Origin: Leptothoe kymatousa TAU-MAC 1615
Lineage (GTDB): Bacteria > Cyanobacteriota > Cyanobacteriia > Phormidesmidales > Phormidesmidaceae
Reading direction: 5' to 3'
DNA length: 64,000 nucleotides
NCBI RefSeq assembly: GCF_018739865.1
Contig: NZ_JADOER010000004.1
Span: 62,001-126,000, forward strand
The notes under the pieces were generated by a model. That model made no database searches. It saw only the letters and a program-made list of their open reading frames with translations, and was not told the origin of the DNA. Position numbers and translations under genes: made by a program. Every line of letters begins with the position of its first letter. Within the stretch, counting starts at the first letter, position 1. Positions 8,656 through 17,178 of the stretch are shown here, piece after piece.

Positions 8656-10347
8656 ATGAAAGCGCTGTCTACCCTTCGCCCCTATCTCCGCTGGTTAATT
8701 TGGCCCGGTTTAGCTCTGACCACGGCGGGGCTGATCTCTGGTTTTGTCGGTGCCTGGACGGCTGTCCCCGTGACCCTTTTGGTGGCGGGTGTGGCGCTCA
8801 CCCAAATTGGCCTATTTATGGGTGGGGGTGGCTATCGCAACTTTTTGCAAAGTCGATCTACCCAGGCGGGGACGAATGCCGTCCTGGCAACGGTGTCGGT
8901 GCTGCTGATTTTGGCGGTGGCCAACTTTTTGGCGGTGCAATATGGGCCGCGCATTGATTTTACCGAAGGCGGTCTATTCACCTTGGCCCCCGAGACCCAG
9001 GCCGTAGTTAGCAATTTAAGACAGCCCGTGAATGTGGTGTTGTTTGATGCGTCGCTCAATTCCAATGATAAGGAGTTGCTGGATAGCTATCAAAATATTA
9101 ATGAGAACCTCACCTACGAATATGTAAACCCGTTTCAAAACCCAGGCATTGCCAGGGAGTTTAATGTGTCGGGGGAAGGTCGGGAAGTGCACCTAGAGGT
9201 GGGCGACAAGAAAATTTTTGTGCAGCCCCTGGGGGTGCAAGGCTTAAACGAGCAGGACCTGACTAATAAATTGGCCCAGATTGGCCGCGATCGCGATGCC
9301 GTTGTGTACTTTCTCCAGGGCCATGACGAATTCCTCATCGACGGCAGTGTCTCCGGCTATGCCCAGGCCGCCGCAGCCCTAGAAGAAGATGGGTTTACGG
9401 TGGATACCCTGAACTTTGATGAAATCGGTGTGGTGCCAGGGGATGCCAATGCCCTGGTCATTGCTGGGCCGAAGCAAACCTTCTTTGAACCCGAGGTGGA
9501 GATCCTCGAAACTTATCTGGATGAAGGGGGCAGCGTTTTGCTAATGGTAGATCCCCAAACCAATCCAGAACTGGACAGCCTGCTAGAGGAATGGGGCATT
9601 ACCCTAGATGAGCGTCTGATTGTCGATGCATCCAATACGGGGCAACTGGTGGGCCTAGGCCCTGCCGCACCTCTGGTGACCGACTATGGTGAGCACCCCA
9701 TTACCGAAGCATTTGACAATGGCCGTTCGTTTTATCCCCTGGCCCGTCCGGTGCTGGTGGAGGAGGTGGACGGTGTGGAGGCAACGCCCCTATTGCTGAG
9801 CAATGCCCAAAGCTACGCCGAAGAACTGTCGCCCACCGGCGAGCTTAATGTGGATACGGAACAAGCGCCGGAAGGTCCGTTTACCATTGGTGTGGTGCTG
9901 ACAAGGGAGATTCAGGACCCGGATCTGGAAGAAACAGAATTTTCGGAAGAGTCCTTTGAAGACCCCTCCTTTGACGAGGCCGAAGAAGAGGCCGAAAACG
10001 AAGAGACTGTGGAAGAAGAAGAAGCTACTGCAGACGGGGGTGAAACAACATCCGAGGCTGAGGACGAAGGCGCCCAGGGTGAAGGGCGGCTGGTGGTGAT
10101 TGGCAATGCGACATTTGCCACCGATGGTCTGTTTGGTCAGCAGTTAAACGGGGATGTGTTTCTCAATAGTGTTACCTGGCTCAGCAATCTGGAAGATTCG
10201 ATCCTATCGATTCGGGCTAGGGAAATTACTAACCGTCGCATTACTATGACGGTTTCTCGTCAGATTTTGGTCATTGTTTTGGCGCTGATTGTGTTGCCCT
10301 TACTCGGCTTAATCGGTGCCACCGTGACTTGGTTCCGTCGTCGTTAG
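8656..10347 (+). CDS. GldG-family protein with acidic insert
   Basis: This 563-residue protein has N-terminal membrane helices (about 15-60 and 75-95), a periplasmic GldG-like domain and one C-terminal helix (VIVLALIVLPLLGLIGATV). DFTEGGLFTLAPETQAVVSN right after the second hydrophobic block is typical of GldG family proteins, and VVYFLQGHDEF and LLMVDPQTNPELDSLLEEWG fit the family. Between about residues 420 and 475 there is a very acidic segment (EEEAENEETVEEEEATADGG) ahead of the family's final G-RLVVIGNA block. It lies 77 bp after the permease in the same operon and is probably a substrate-binding or coupling component. Substrate unknown. Confidence 0.83.
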   Translation: MKALSTLRPYLRWLIWPGLALTTAGLISGFVGAWTAVPVTLLVAGVALTQIGLFMGGGGYRNFLQSRSTQAGTNAVLATVSVLLILAVANFLAVQYGPRIDFTEGGLFTLAPETQAVVSNLRQPVNVVLFDASLNSNDKELLDSYQNINENLTYEYVNPFQNPGIAREFNVSGEGREVHLEVGDKKIFVQPLGVQGLNEQDLTNKLAQIGRDRDAVVYFLQGHDEFLIDGSVSGYAQAAAALEEDGFTVDTLNFDEIGVVPGDANALVIAGPKQTFFEPEVEILETYLDEGGSVLLMVDPQTNPELDSLLEEWGITLDERLIVDASNTGQLVGLGPAAPLVTDYGEHPITEAFDNGRSFYPLARPVLVEEVDGVEATPLLLSNAQSYAEELSPTGELNVDTEQAPEGPFTIGVVLTREIQDPDLEETEFSEESFEDPSFDEAEEEAENEETVEEEEATADGGETTSEAEDEGAQGEGRLVVIGNATFATDGLFGQQLNGDVFLNSVTWLSNLEDSILSIRAREITNRRITMTVSRQILVIVLALIVLPLLGLIGATVTWFRRR

Positions 10348-10368
10348 GTTTTTTAGGGAGCATATGCC

Positions 10369-11139
10369 ATGAAGCTACAGCGTAGCACTGGGGTGTTGTT
10401 GGGCGTTGCGATCGCGCTGGTCGCCACCGTTGCCATCATCGAAACCACCAAAAAAAATAGACCCGAAAAGGGGCAGCCTCTCTATGCCTTTGCTGAGGAA
10501 GATGTGGATGCATTTACCATCACCCGCAGCGACACCACCCTCGCCTTTGAAAAAACAGACGGCACCTGGCAAATGACCGCACCCGAAGATGCCCCAGCAG
10601 ATCCGTCGGCCATTGCCTTTTTCCTCAATATCATCACCACCGATCCGATTACGGAAACGATCTTAGCGACCACAGCGCAGCTGGACGACTATGGCTTAGA
10701 CGCCCCCCGGGCCACGGTGGAGATGACTGTGTTTGAAGAGAGTCATACGTTGGCCTTAGGCGACGAGGACTTTAGTGGGTCCTCAATGTATGTGATGACG
10801 ACTGAGATTACGCCAGAGACTGAACCTGGAGAGCTTTATTTGATGCCCAATAGTCTACGATCTGGCATTGGGCGTCGCATAGATCAATGGATTGCGGCCG
10901 AAGATAGCGAAGAGGCAGTAGAGGAAGGATTAGAGCCTGAAAGTGAAGAAACCACAGAACCGTCGGCATCTGAAGAGTCTGAACCATCCGATGCTTTAGA
11001 TAGTGCGGACGAAGATGCTGATGCAACAGGGGAAGAGTCAGAAGCAGAAATATCAGAGCCTGACAGTGAGGAAACCACAGAACCATCGGCATCTGAAGAG
11101 TCTGAATCACCGGATGCTTCAGACAGTGAAAGTGAGTGA
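10369..11139 (+). CDS. DUF4340 protein with duplicated acidic tail
   Basis: The protein has 256 residues, with one N-terminal membrane helix (residues 8-26) and a DUF4340 domain at about 38-185 (TLAFEKTDGTWQMTAPEDAP; LDDYGLDAPRATVEMTV). DUF4340 proteins habitually follow GldG-like genes, as here (21-bp gap; AGGGAG precedes the ATG). The last 70 residues are low complexity (Glu/Ser/Asp/Thr) and contain two copies of a 24-residue unit with EETTEPSASEES, encoded by a 73-bp direct repeat (10933-11005 and 11056-11128). The tail is probably disordered and periplasmic. Confidence 0.82.
   Translation: MKLQRSTGVLLGVAIALVATVAIIETTKKNRPEKGQPLYAFAEEDVDAFTITRSDTTLAFEKTDGTWQMTAPEDAPADPSAIAFFLNIITTDPITETILATTAQLDDYGLDAPRATVEMTVFEESHTLALGDEDFSGSSMYVMTTEITPETEPGELYLMPNSLRSGIGRRIDQWIAAEDSEEAVEEGLEPESEETTEPSASEESEPSDALDSADEDADATGEESEAEISEPDSEETTEPSASEESESPDASDSESE
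10933..11128 (+). repeat. 73-bp direct repeat inside the DUF4340 gene
   Basis: Copies at 10933-11005 and 11056-11128 (offset 123 bp) begin GAGCCTGA and differ at roughly ten scattered positions. They encode the repeated acidic Ser/Thr-rich unit at the C-terminus of the DUF4340 protein. The separation keeps frame, so the repeat can expand or contract without breaking the gene. Confidence 0.85.
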
Positions 11140-11210
11140 CTCTTCTAGAGTTCAATTAACTTCTCTTAGTGAGAATCAGAAGAACTCTGAATCACCTGGA
11201 GTTAGTCCTC

Positions 11211-11855
11211 TTAACCATATTCCACCCTCACGTCTTCAGGGATTTCTGAGGGTTCTAAAACAACGTCTTCGTACAGTTCAGTAAAGGTACCTGTGAAATC
11301 AATACTCTTCAAGTCAAACGTCTCATCTTCTAACGTGTAAAATTGCAACACCCACTGTCCAGAGTCATTACGACGAAAGATTTCTAATCGCTGACAGTGA
11401 GTGTTGATCAACACATATTCCTGCAAGCTCTCCAACGCCCGATAGGCGGCAAACTTATCTCCCCGATCATAGGCTTCTGTCGATTTAGACAATACTTCGA
11501 TCACCAACTTTGGAAACCGCTTGTACGTATCCGTCTCCTGATCGCGCGGGTCACAGGTAACCATCACATCCGGATAAAAGAAGCGATTTCGTGCCTCCAC
11601 CTGTGCCTTCATATCTGAAATATACAAACGGCAACCGGTCCCTCGTATATGCCCCCGCAGTGCCGCGAATAAGTTACCTGCTATGGTCACATGGCTATCC
11701 GTGGCCCCAGCCATGGCATAGATTTGGCCGTCGATATACTCATGCTTAATGGGGCTTTCGGCCTCTAGCCGCAGATAATCATCAACGCTTAGATACTGCT
11801 CGGGTAAAGCAACCATGGCAACTGTGGCAGGTTTCCGTGCCCATTGTAACGCCAT
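11211..11855 (-). CDS. Uma2 family (DUF820) restriction-endonuclease-fold protein
   Basis: The protein has 214 residues. The PD-(D/E)XK-like core of the Uma2 family is visible: IKHEYIDGQIYAMAGA, RLYISDMKAQVE, FFYPDVMVTCD (acidic metal ligand), KLVIEVLSKSTEAYDRGDKF (Glu and Lys of the core) and YVLINTHCQRLEIFRR. This family is greatly expanded in cyanobacteria; its biological role is unresolved. ATG at 11855 is used, though MVALPEQYLSVDDYL starting at 11816 is the more usual N-terminus. It converges with the DUF4340 gene. Confidence 0.87.
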   Translation of the reverse strand: MALQWARKPATVAMVALPEQYLSVDDYLRLEAESPIKHEYIDGQIYAMAGATDSHVTIAGNLFAALRGHIRGTGCRLYISDMKAQVEARNRFFYPDVMVTCDPRDQETDTYKRFPKLVIEVLSKSTEAYDRGDKFAAYRALESLQEYVLINTHCQRLEIFRRNDSGQWVLQFYTLEDETFDLKSIDFTGTFTELYEDVVLEPSEIPEDVRVEYG

Positions 11856-11936
11856 AATTAAAGCGCCAGAGACAAGCCCCCGGCGCTGAAACCTTTATTC
11901 CGATAACGCTTACTGCGGCAAGACTTGAGCGGGGTA

Positions 11937-11965
11937 TGAGCCATGCTTGGTAAAAACATGGCTCA
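11937..11965 (-). terminator. Hairpin downstream of the RTX gene
   Basis: A 9-bp perfect stem (TGAGCCATG at 11937-11945 with its complement at 11957-11965) follows the RTX stop codon by a few bases. The T-run is inside the loop rather than after the stem, so termination efficiency is uncertain. Confidence 0.4.
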
Positions 11966-11971
11966 CGTGCC

Positions 11972-14884
11972 CTAGGTTAGGGTGAAGCTGACAACGGTGT
12001 CGTTAAAGTCCGCATCACCCAGACCCACCAGGTCTTCAAAGCCAAAGGTATTGTTACCCAGCTGTCTAACGTGGTCATTGCCACCATTGGCTGCCCCGTA
12101 GGAGAAGAACACATCGTTGCCGGCGGCCTCAGTGCCATTGGCGATCAGGTAGGTGCCTAGGAACCCGCCTGCATCTAAGGTGGCGGTGCCAGTCACCACC
12201 TGACCATTTTCGCCGGTGATATTAACATCAACCCGATTGGCCAGGGCCGCTTCTTGGTACCCCGCATCTTCTGGCTGCAGAATAGCCCCGGTGACAGGAT
12301 CCGTCACACCGCCGTTAGCATCGACAGTGGTGTAGAAGCCCACGGTGTTGTCGAATGCCGCCTCCCGGAACACCGAGAAGTTCATGGTCAATGAATCACT
12401 CTCTCCGCTGAGGTTGATTAGCTCATCGCCCGCTGCATTTACTTCCAGCGCGCTGGTGCCAACGCCCACATCAAAGGCACCGATGGCTAGGTTTAGGCTA
12501 ATGTTGTCCCCAAAGTCGAGGGTGACCTGACCATTGTTTAGAGCGGTTGGTGTTGCCGTTCTGGTGTTGCCGTTTTGCACGAGTAGGGCTTGGAAAAACT
12601 CACCATCTTGGAAGTCGTCCACTGTAAACTGTGGCGAGAAGCCTGCAAGACTATTGTTGTCGGCAAGCAGTGACAGGGTGCTGACCGGGCTATTACTAAT
12701 GATGTTGCCTGCTGCATCGGTGCTAAATAGCTGAAGCTCACTCACCTCGTTGATATTTTGGCTATTGATGGTGAACTGTAGGGCATTGTCGCCAGCGGCT
12801 AGGTCGAGCTGTACTAGATTATTGCCGGGGAGTACAAAGGTGCTGCCGTTGTTGCCGTTTTCAAACTCGAAGTTGTCGGCGGTAAAGTTGGGCAGGGCGT
12901 CAATGGCGTCTTGCCCAGTTAGGTCTGTTTGGCGTGAGAGAATGCTAATGCCTGCATTGGCGTCGCTTAGGTCTTCTGAATAGACCAGACGGTTAACGCC
13001 AAGGGCCGTGTTGAAGTAGGCAAAGAAACCGGGACGACTTTCATCGGTCAGAGATGCGATCTGATCGGCGGCGGCAACGGCGTTAAAGCCCGTATTTGGA
13101 TCATTGTCATTGGCGTTTTGCAGCACGATAACGTTGGCATTATCTGAGATGCTTGCCCCGGCAGCATTGGCGTCTAGGGACTGGAAGTTAAGCACTGCCC
13201 CGGCCATGTCAAAGCTGGCAAGGTTGAGCTGGTAGCGATCGCGAGCAAAATCGAAGTCAGTGATGAAGTCGTCACCCACGCCTACGCGCCGAGTTGGCGT
13301 TTCGACCACCTGCCGGTCAAAGGGCGCATCGGAGAACCTAAAGGCATCTGCACCGGCACCACCGGTTAGGGTATCGACGCCCAAGCCACCATCAAGGACA
13401 TCGTCACCGCCTTGACCATTGAGGGTGTCTGCGCTGTCATTGCCAGTGAGGGTGTTGTTGCCGTCACCGCCGTTAATGGTGTCGCCATCGTTGGAACCAA
13501 TGATGTTTTCAATGGAGGTAAGGGTGTCAGTTTCGGTAACCTCGTTAAAGACATTCCCATCGCCTGTATTAGCAGCTGGTGTTTGGGCTACACCATTAAT
13601 ATCGCCCCCCGCATCCTGGACTATGTCTAAAATTACCGGGCCATTGACGCCAGCGGCACCCTGGTGAATGTGGATGGCGCTGAGGCCAGCAACGGGCAAT
13701 AGGTCTGAGGTGGCGAGGCCGGTGACTGAAAAATCCGTGCTGTAGGTAATGTCGCCGTTGGCGTCTACATTTAGGGTGAGGGTGCCAGTGCCAGTGGCCT
13801 CAGAATCAGAGGTGCCACCGGGTTCTTGGCCTGCATCCAGCCCGCCGGAGATGACGACGGTGCCGATACCATTGGCATCGCGTTGGTCGTTGATGGTGCT
13901 GAGCTGACCTCGAATTTCGCCACCGCCAAAATCGTTGGTGTGGATATTGAAATACAGGTTGCCAGCCAGGGCTTCCGCTAAGAAAGCGGCGTCATCGGCA
14001 ACGGCATCTGTGGTCAGGGATTGCACGGCGACATCGTCATAGCTAATGGAGAAGCCGGTTGCGCGGGTGGCGGTGCCATTGCCATTGGCATCTAGGGTGA
14101 CGGTGACGGGCACATCGATGTCAGAAAAGTCAGCCGTATCGATACCAGCGCCACCGTTGAGGGCGTCACTGCCTAAACCGCCCTGCAGAGTTTGGTTACC
14201 ACCTGCGCTGGTGATCGTGTCTCCTTCGGGAGAGCCAATTACCCTATTTACATCAGTGAGGTTTTCGGTAGACAATATTTCATCGAAAACATTGCCATCA
14301 CCTGTGTTGGCCGCTGGAGTCAGGGCATTACCGTTGGTATCCCCACCAGCATCTTGCACCACGTCTAGGATGACAGGGCCATTTGTACCACGGGCACCCT
14401 GGTGAATGTGAATGGCGCTAAGGCCAGCAACGGGCAGCAGGTCCGAGGTGGTGAGACCGTTTAAAGTTAGGTCGGAGCTGTAAGTAACGTCGCCATTGGC
14501 ATCCACTGTCAATGTGACGGTGGCGGTGCCAGTAGCGTCAGAAGTAGAGGTGCCACTGGGTTCTTGGGCGGCATCTAATGTTGCTGTTAAAGTGATAGAA
14601 CCAACGCCATTGGCATCGCGCTGGTCGTTAATATCATCGAGTTGACCGCGAGTGGCACCACCGGGAAAGTCTTTGGTGTGAACGTTGAAATATAGGTTGC
14701 CAGCGAGGGCTTCGGTGACGAATGCAGGATCGTTTGCGATCGCAGCCGCTGTTAACGATTCAACCGCAACATTCCCATGGCTGACTGAAAAACCAGTCTC
14801 ACGAGTAGCGGTGCCATTGCCATTGGCGTCTAGCGTTACTGTTACAGGAACATTGATGTCAGAGAAATTTGCAGTTGTTGCCAT
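11972..14884 (-). CDS. Large secreted protein with split CHRD units, RTX repeats and DUF4114 C-terminus
   Basis: The protein has 970 residues and no N-terminal signal peptide, as expected for type I secretion. Two units of about 245 residues each contain a CHRD C-terminal half (AGNLYFNVHTKDFPGGATRG; AGNLYFNIHTNDFGGGEIRG) and a CHRD N-terminal half (LPVAGLSAIHIHQGA). A calcium-binding RTX block follows at about 480-530 (GGDGNNTLTGN, GGDDVLDGGLGVDTLTGGAG). The C-terminus (GFEDLVGLGDADFNDTVVSF) is of the calcium-binding DUF4114 type. GGAGG 7-8 nt before the ATG at 14884 supports the start even though it falls within a repeat unit. Likely an extracellular or surface matrix protein. Confidence 0.85.
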   Translation of the reverse strand: MATTANFSDINVPVTVTLDANGNGTATRETGFSVSHGNVAVESLTAAAIANDPAFVTEALAGNLYFNVHTKDFPGGATRGQLDDINDQRDANGVGSITLTATLDAAQEPSGTSTSDATGTATVTLTVDANGDVTYSSDLTLNGLTTSDLLPVAGLSAIHIHQGARGTNGPVILDVVQDAGGDTNGNALTPAANTGDGNVFDEILSTENLTDVNRVIGSPEGDTITSAGGNQTLQGGLGSDALNGGAGIDTADFSDIDVPVTVTLDANGNGTATRATGFSISYDDVAVQSLTTDAVADDAAFLAEALAGNLYFNIHTNDFGGGEIRGQLSTINDQRDANGIGTVVISGGLDAGQEPGGTSDSEATGTGTLTLNVDANGDITYSTDFSVTGLATSDLLPVAGLSAIHIHQGAAGVNGPVILDIVQDAGGDINGVAQTPAANTGDGNVFNEVTETDTLTSIENIIGSNDGDTINGGDGNNTLTGNDSADTLNGQGGDDVLDGGLGVDTLTGGAGADAFRFSDAPFDRQVVETPTRRVGVGDDFITDFDFARDRYQLNLASFDMAGAVLNFQSLDANAAGASISDNANVIVLQNANDNDPNTGFNAVAAADQIASLTDESRPGFFAYFNTALGVNRLVYSEDLSDANAGISILSRQTDLTGQDAIDALPNFTADNFEFENGNNGSTFVLPGNNLVQLDLAAGDNALQFTINSQNINEVSELQLFSTDAAGNIISNSPVSTLSLLADNNSLAGFSPQFTVDDFQDGEFFQALLVQNGNTRTATPTALNNGQVTLDFGDNISLNLAIGAFDVGVGTSALEVNAAGDELINLSGESDSLTMNFSVFREAAFDNTVGFYTTVDANGGVTDPVTGAILQPEDAGYQEAALANRVDVNITGENGQVVTGTATLDAGGFLGTYLIANGTEAAGNDVFFSYGAANGGNDHVRQLGNNTFGFEDLVGLGDADFNDTVVSFTLT

Positions 14885-15223
14885 GAGTGCCTCCAGGAGC
14901 CCATAAGTTGATTGATTCGCAAGGCCATTATCTAAAAGCTAGAGAGATCAACGCTTGTATATTTCTCTGATTCGTAGAACATTCTGCCAAGTAGTTATAT
15001 CCGCAGCCGTAAGTCCTTTGAGGTAAGCATTTTTGTGAAATGGGCGAGCTGTCGTCAACGGCTTGAATTGGCATTTTTAACAACTAAAAACCGTATCGGA
15101 GTCAGGCATTTTCGACTCCGATACGGTTGTTGGTAACGTTGATTGAAATTTCAAAGAGAGGAGATAGAAGGCTACTACCTCCTCAACATACAATTTTGAT
15201 ATCTCATATGTGATCAGACTGGT
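14885..15223. promoter_or_regulatory. Intergenic region between the WD40 and RTX genes
   Basis: No gene is seen in these 339 bp. They contain the RTX leader, the motif AGAACATTCTGCCA at 14976-14989 (shared with the region upstream of the ferric-reductase-like gene at a similar distance) and the WD40 terminator at 15089-15128. Confidence 0.5.
15089..15128 (-). terminator. Rho-independent terminator of the WD40 gene
   Basis: A perfect 15-bp stem (15089-15103 and 15114-15128) with a 10-nt loop is followed on the minus strand by a short T-run. It lies about 95 bp after the WD40 stop codon. Confidence 0.8.
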
Positions 15224-16369
15224 CTATTGAGTCGCCCAAAAGCGAATATTGCCATCGGTGCTACTGCTCATCAACCTTGTTCCAGTATCGTCAAATTCCA
15301 CACCCCATATTGCAGTCTTGTGGCCTTCGAGGGTTTGTCGGTGCTGCTGAGTTGTCACATCCCAGAGTTTGACAGTCCTGTCATAGCTACCCGTGGCTAC
15401 CGTGCGACCATCTGGACTAAAGGCAACAGCATAAACTGCCCGCTGATGGCCCTCAAATATGCCCACGGGAGCCAAGGTGTTTAAGTCCCACAGAATCGCT
15501 GTTTTATCCTGGTTACCGCTGAGCAACATGGTGCCATCGGGGCTAAAGACCAAATCCCATACTGTGCGGGTGTGACCGTGTAACGTGGCCTGTTTTAACC
15601 CACTGTCTAGATCCCATAGGGAGATCTTTCCCCGTCGGTCACCACTGGCTAGGATTTTACCATCCGGGCTAATGGCCACAGAGGTAATGCCATGGCTATG
15701 TTCAAAGGTGTGTAACAACTTGCCAGACTGCACATCCCATACCTTAGCGCTTTTATCAAAGCTGCCACTCACCACCAGTCGGTCATCTGGGCTCATGGTC
15801 AAGGCTTTGATATCATCGGTGTGCCCGATCAGCGAATAGCCCCTTTGACGATTGTCTAGGTTTGTAATGTGAATAGTATTGTCCCAACTGCTGCTGGCTA
15901 AAAGTTCGCCATTGGAGCTTAAAACAATGTCCTCAATGGCATCTGAATGTATGGCATGGGACTGTTGCAGCTTTCCCGATGTTGAATCCCAGATATCAAC
16001 CGTGCCATTAAAGTTGCCAGTGGCAAAAATATGTTTTTTGGAGTGTAAGTCACTGGCATAGGTGACTCCATTGCCTGCAAAGGCTTGGGTGGGCTCAAAT
16101 TGTCTATCTAAGGTCAACGCTGCGTCAGCTTTTGCCACACTGGCGACCATATCTGTGGGCTGTATTTTTGTCGCTATGGTAGCAGGAGCCAGGTCTATCA
16201 ACATGGTGATGCCAGCGGCAGCCAAACTTATCAGTCCTAGTTTTTCGATGGTTGATTTTTGCTTTGGCCGTTTGCCTTTAACTTTGCGAGCTTTGGGCTG
16301 ATGGCGCTGGTCTGTTGGATAGAGAGAGAGTCTACTGGTTGTCTGTGGAGAAGTGGATGTGACGATCAT
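15224..16369 (-). CDS. Membrane-anchored WD40 repeat protein
   Basis: From the ATG at 16369 the protein has 381 residues; the frame extends nine codons further to a TTG. Basic N-terminal residues (KARKVKGKRPKQK) precede one hydrophobic segment (LGLISLAAAGITMLIDLA). Seven WD40 repeats follow, with typical GH...WD endings (GHTDDIKALTMSPD...KVWD; GHQRAVYAVAFSPDGRTVA), enough for one seven-bladed propeller. The basic stretch before the helix suggests the propeller lies outside the cytoplasm, probably as a protein-interaction scaffold. Partner unknown. A separate terminator suggests a monocistronic unit. Confidence 0.83.
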   Translation of the reverse strand: MIVTSTSPQTTSRLSLYPTDQRHQPKARKVKGKRPKQKSTIEKLGLISLAAAGITMLIDLAPATIATKIQPTDMVASVAKADAALTLDRQFEPTQAFAGNGVTYASDLHSKKHIFATGNFNGTVDIWDSTSGKLQQSHAIHSDAIEDIVLSSNGELLASSSWDNTIHITNLDNRQRGYSLIGHTDDIKALTMSPDDRLVVSGSFDKSAKVWDVQSGKLLHTFEHSHGITSVAISPDGKILASGDRRGKISLWDLDSGLKQATLHGHTRTVWDLVFSPDGTMLLSGNQDKTAILWDLNTLAPVGIFEGHQRAVYAVAFSPDGRTVATGSYDRTVKLWDVTTQQHRQTLEGHKTAIWGVEFDDTGTRLMSSSTDGNIRFWATQ

Positions 16370-16466
16370 GGGTTTAATGGGGCACGACGAATACAATTCA
16401 ATTGCTTGAATTCAGTGGAAAGAGTGACATTCTCGGGGGGCGATAGCAGTTTGGTGTTTCCTTTGG

Positions 16467-17006
16467 TTAGGAATTGCTACGGTGCTTACGAAATTCAGTT
16501 AGCTGCCGAATACAAAACAAGACTGTGATGGTGAGAATACTTGTTGCTGCAATGGGTGTGATCATTGTCCATTGACCTGCCATTTTGTTAATCACATGCC
16601 AGGTCAACAGAAACATGGCCATGTAGGTTAAGGTGTGTAAGCGTTTCCAGTTTTTCTTAAGGCGCTTGATGCTCCAATCGTTGGATGTGATGGAGAGTAG
16701 GGTGAAAATTATTAATGTGGATGCGCCTTCCGCACTGGCCTGGTAGGTGTGGAGGTCAAAAAAGTCGAAATTGCGTTTGCGCACAACAAAGTAGGTGTGG
16801 CCGACAGCGAGCACAAACGCCAGTATGCCAATGGCTCGACGCTGTTTTAATAGCCAACGGACGGCGTTGTGGGACTTAAACTGGGGTAAAACAATTCGGA
16901 CAGTGGTGGGGACTAGGGTGGCAATGTAGGCGGCTAGTGCTAGAAAACCTAAGTTGTTACCAAGGGGGGCAAAATCAAGGGGCAGAGCTTCGGATAGCGC
17001 GTTCAT
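16467..17006 (-). CDS. Ferric reductase-like transmembrane protein
   Basis: This 179-residue protein has five or six hydrophobic segments. Histidines in AVGHTYFVV and LHTLTYMAMFLLTWHVI sit in two helices at the spacing used to bind haem b in ferric-reductase/MsrQ-type domains. No flavin or NAD domain is present, so it would need an external electron donor or act as a haem membrane subunit. ATG at 17006. The upstream motif AGAACATTCTGCCA (17101-17114) is shared with the RTX gene upstream region. Confidence 0.75.
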   Translation of the reverse strand: MNALSEALPLDFAPLGNNLGFLALAAYIATLVPTTVRIVLPQFKSHNAVRWLLKQRRAIGILAFVLAVGHTYFVVRKRNFDFFDLHTYQASAEGASTLIIFTLLSITSNDWSIKRLKKNWKRLHTLTYMAMFLLTWHVINKMAGQWTMITPIAATSILTITVLFCIRQLTEFRKHRSNS

Positions 17007-17178
17007 CGGTTTAGGTCTTACTCTCGTGTGCGTTTGTGCGTTAACACAATCATTATGTAGACGAGGGTGAGCTGAGGGATTGTATGTTTTGCTGATGGAC
17101 AGAACATTCTGCCAGTTAGTTGATTCAACCTGGATGCGCCTTAATTACGGCCTGCTATGGCGATTTTCCCTGGGTGTT

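Noticed and set aside
13412-13667. Plus-strand frames opposite the RTX repeats
   Set aside because: Repetitive coding DNA leaves the opposite strand open; translations merely mirror the repeat.
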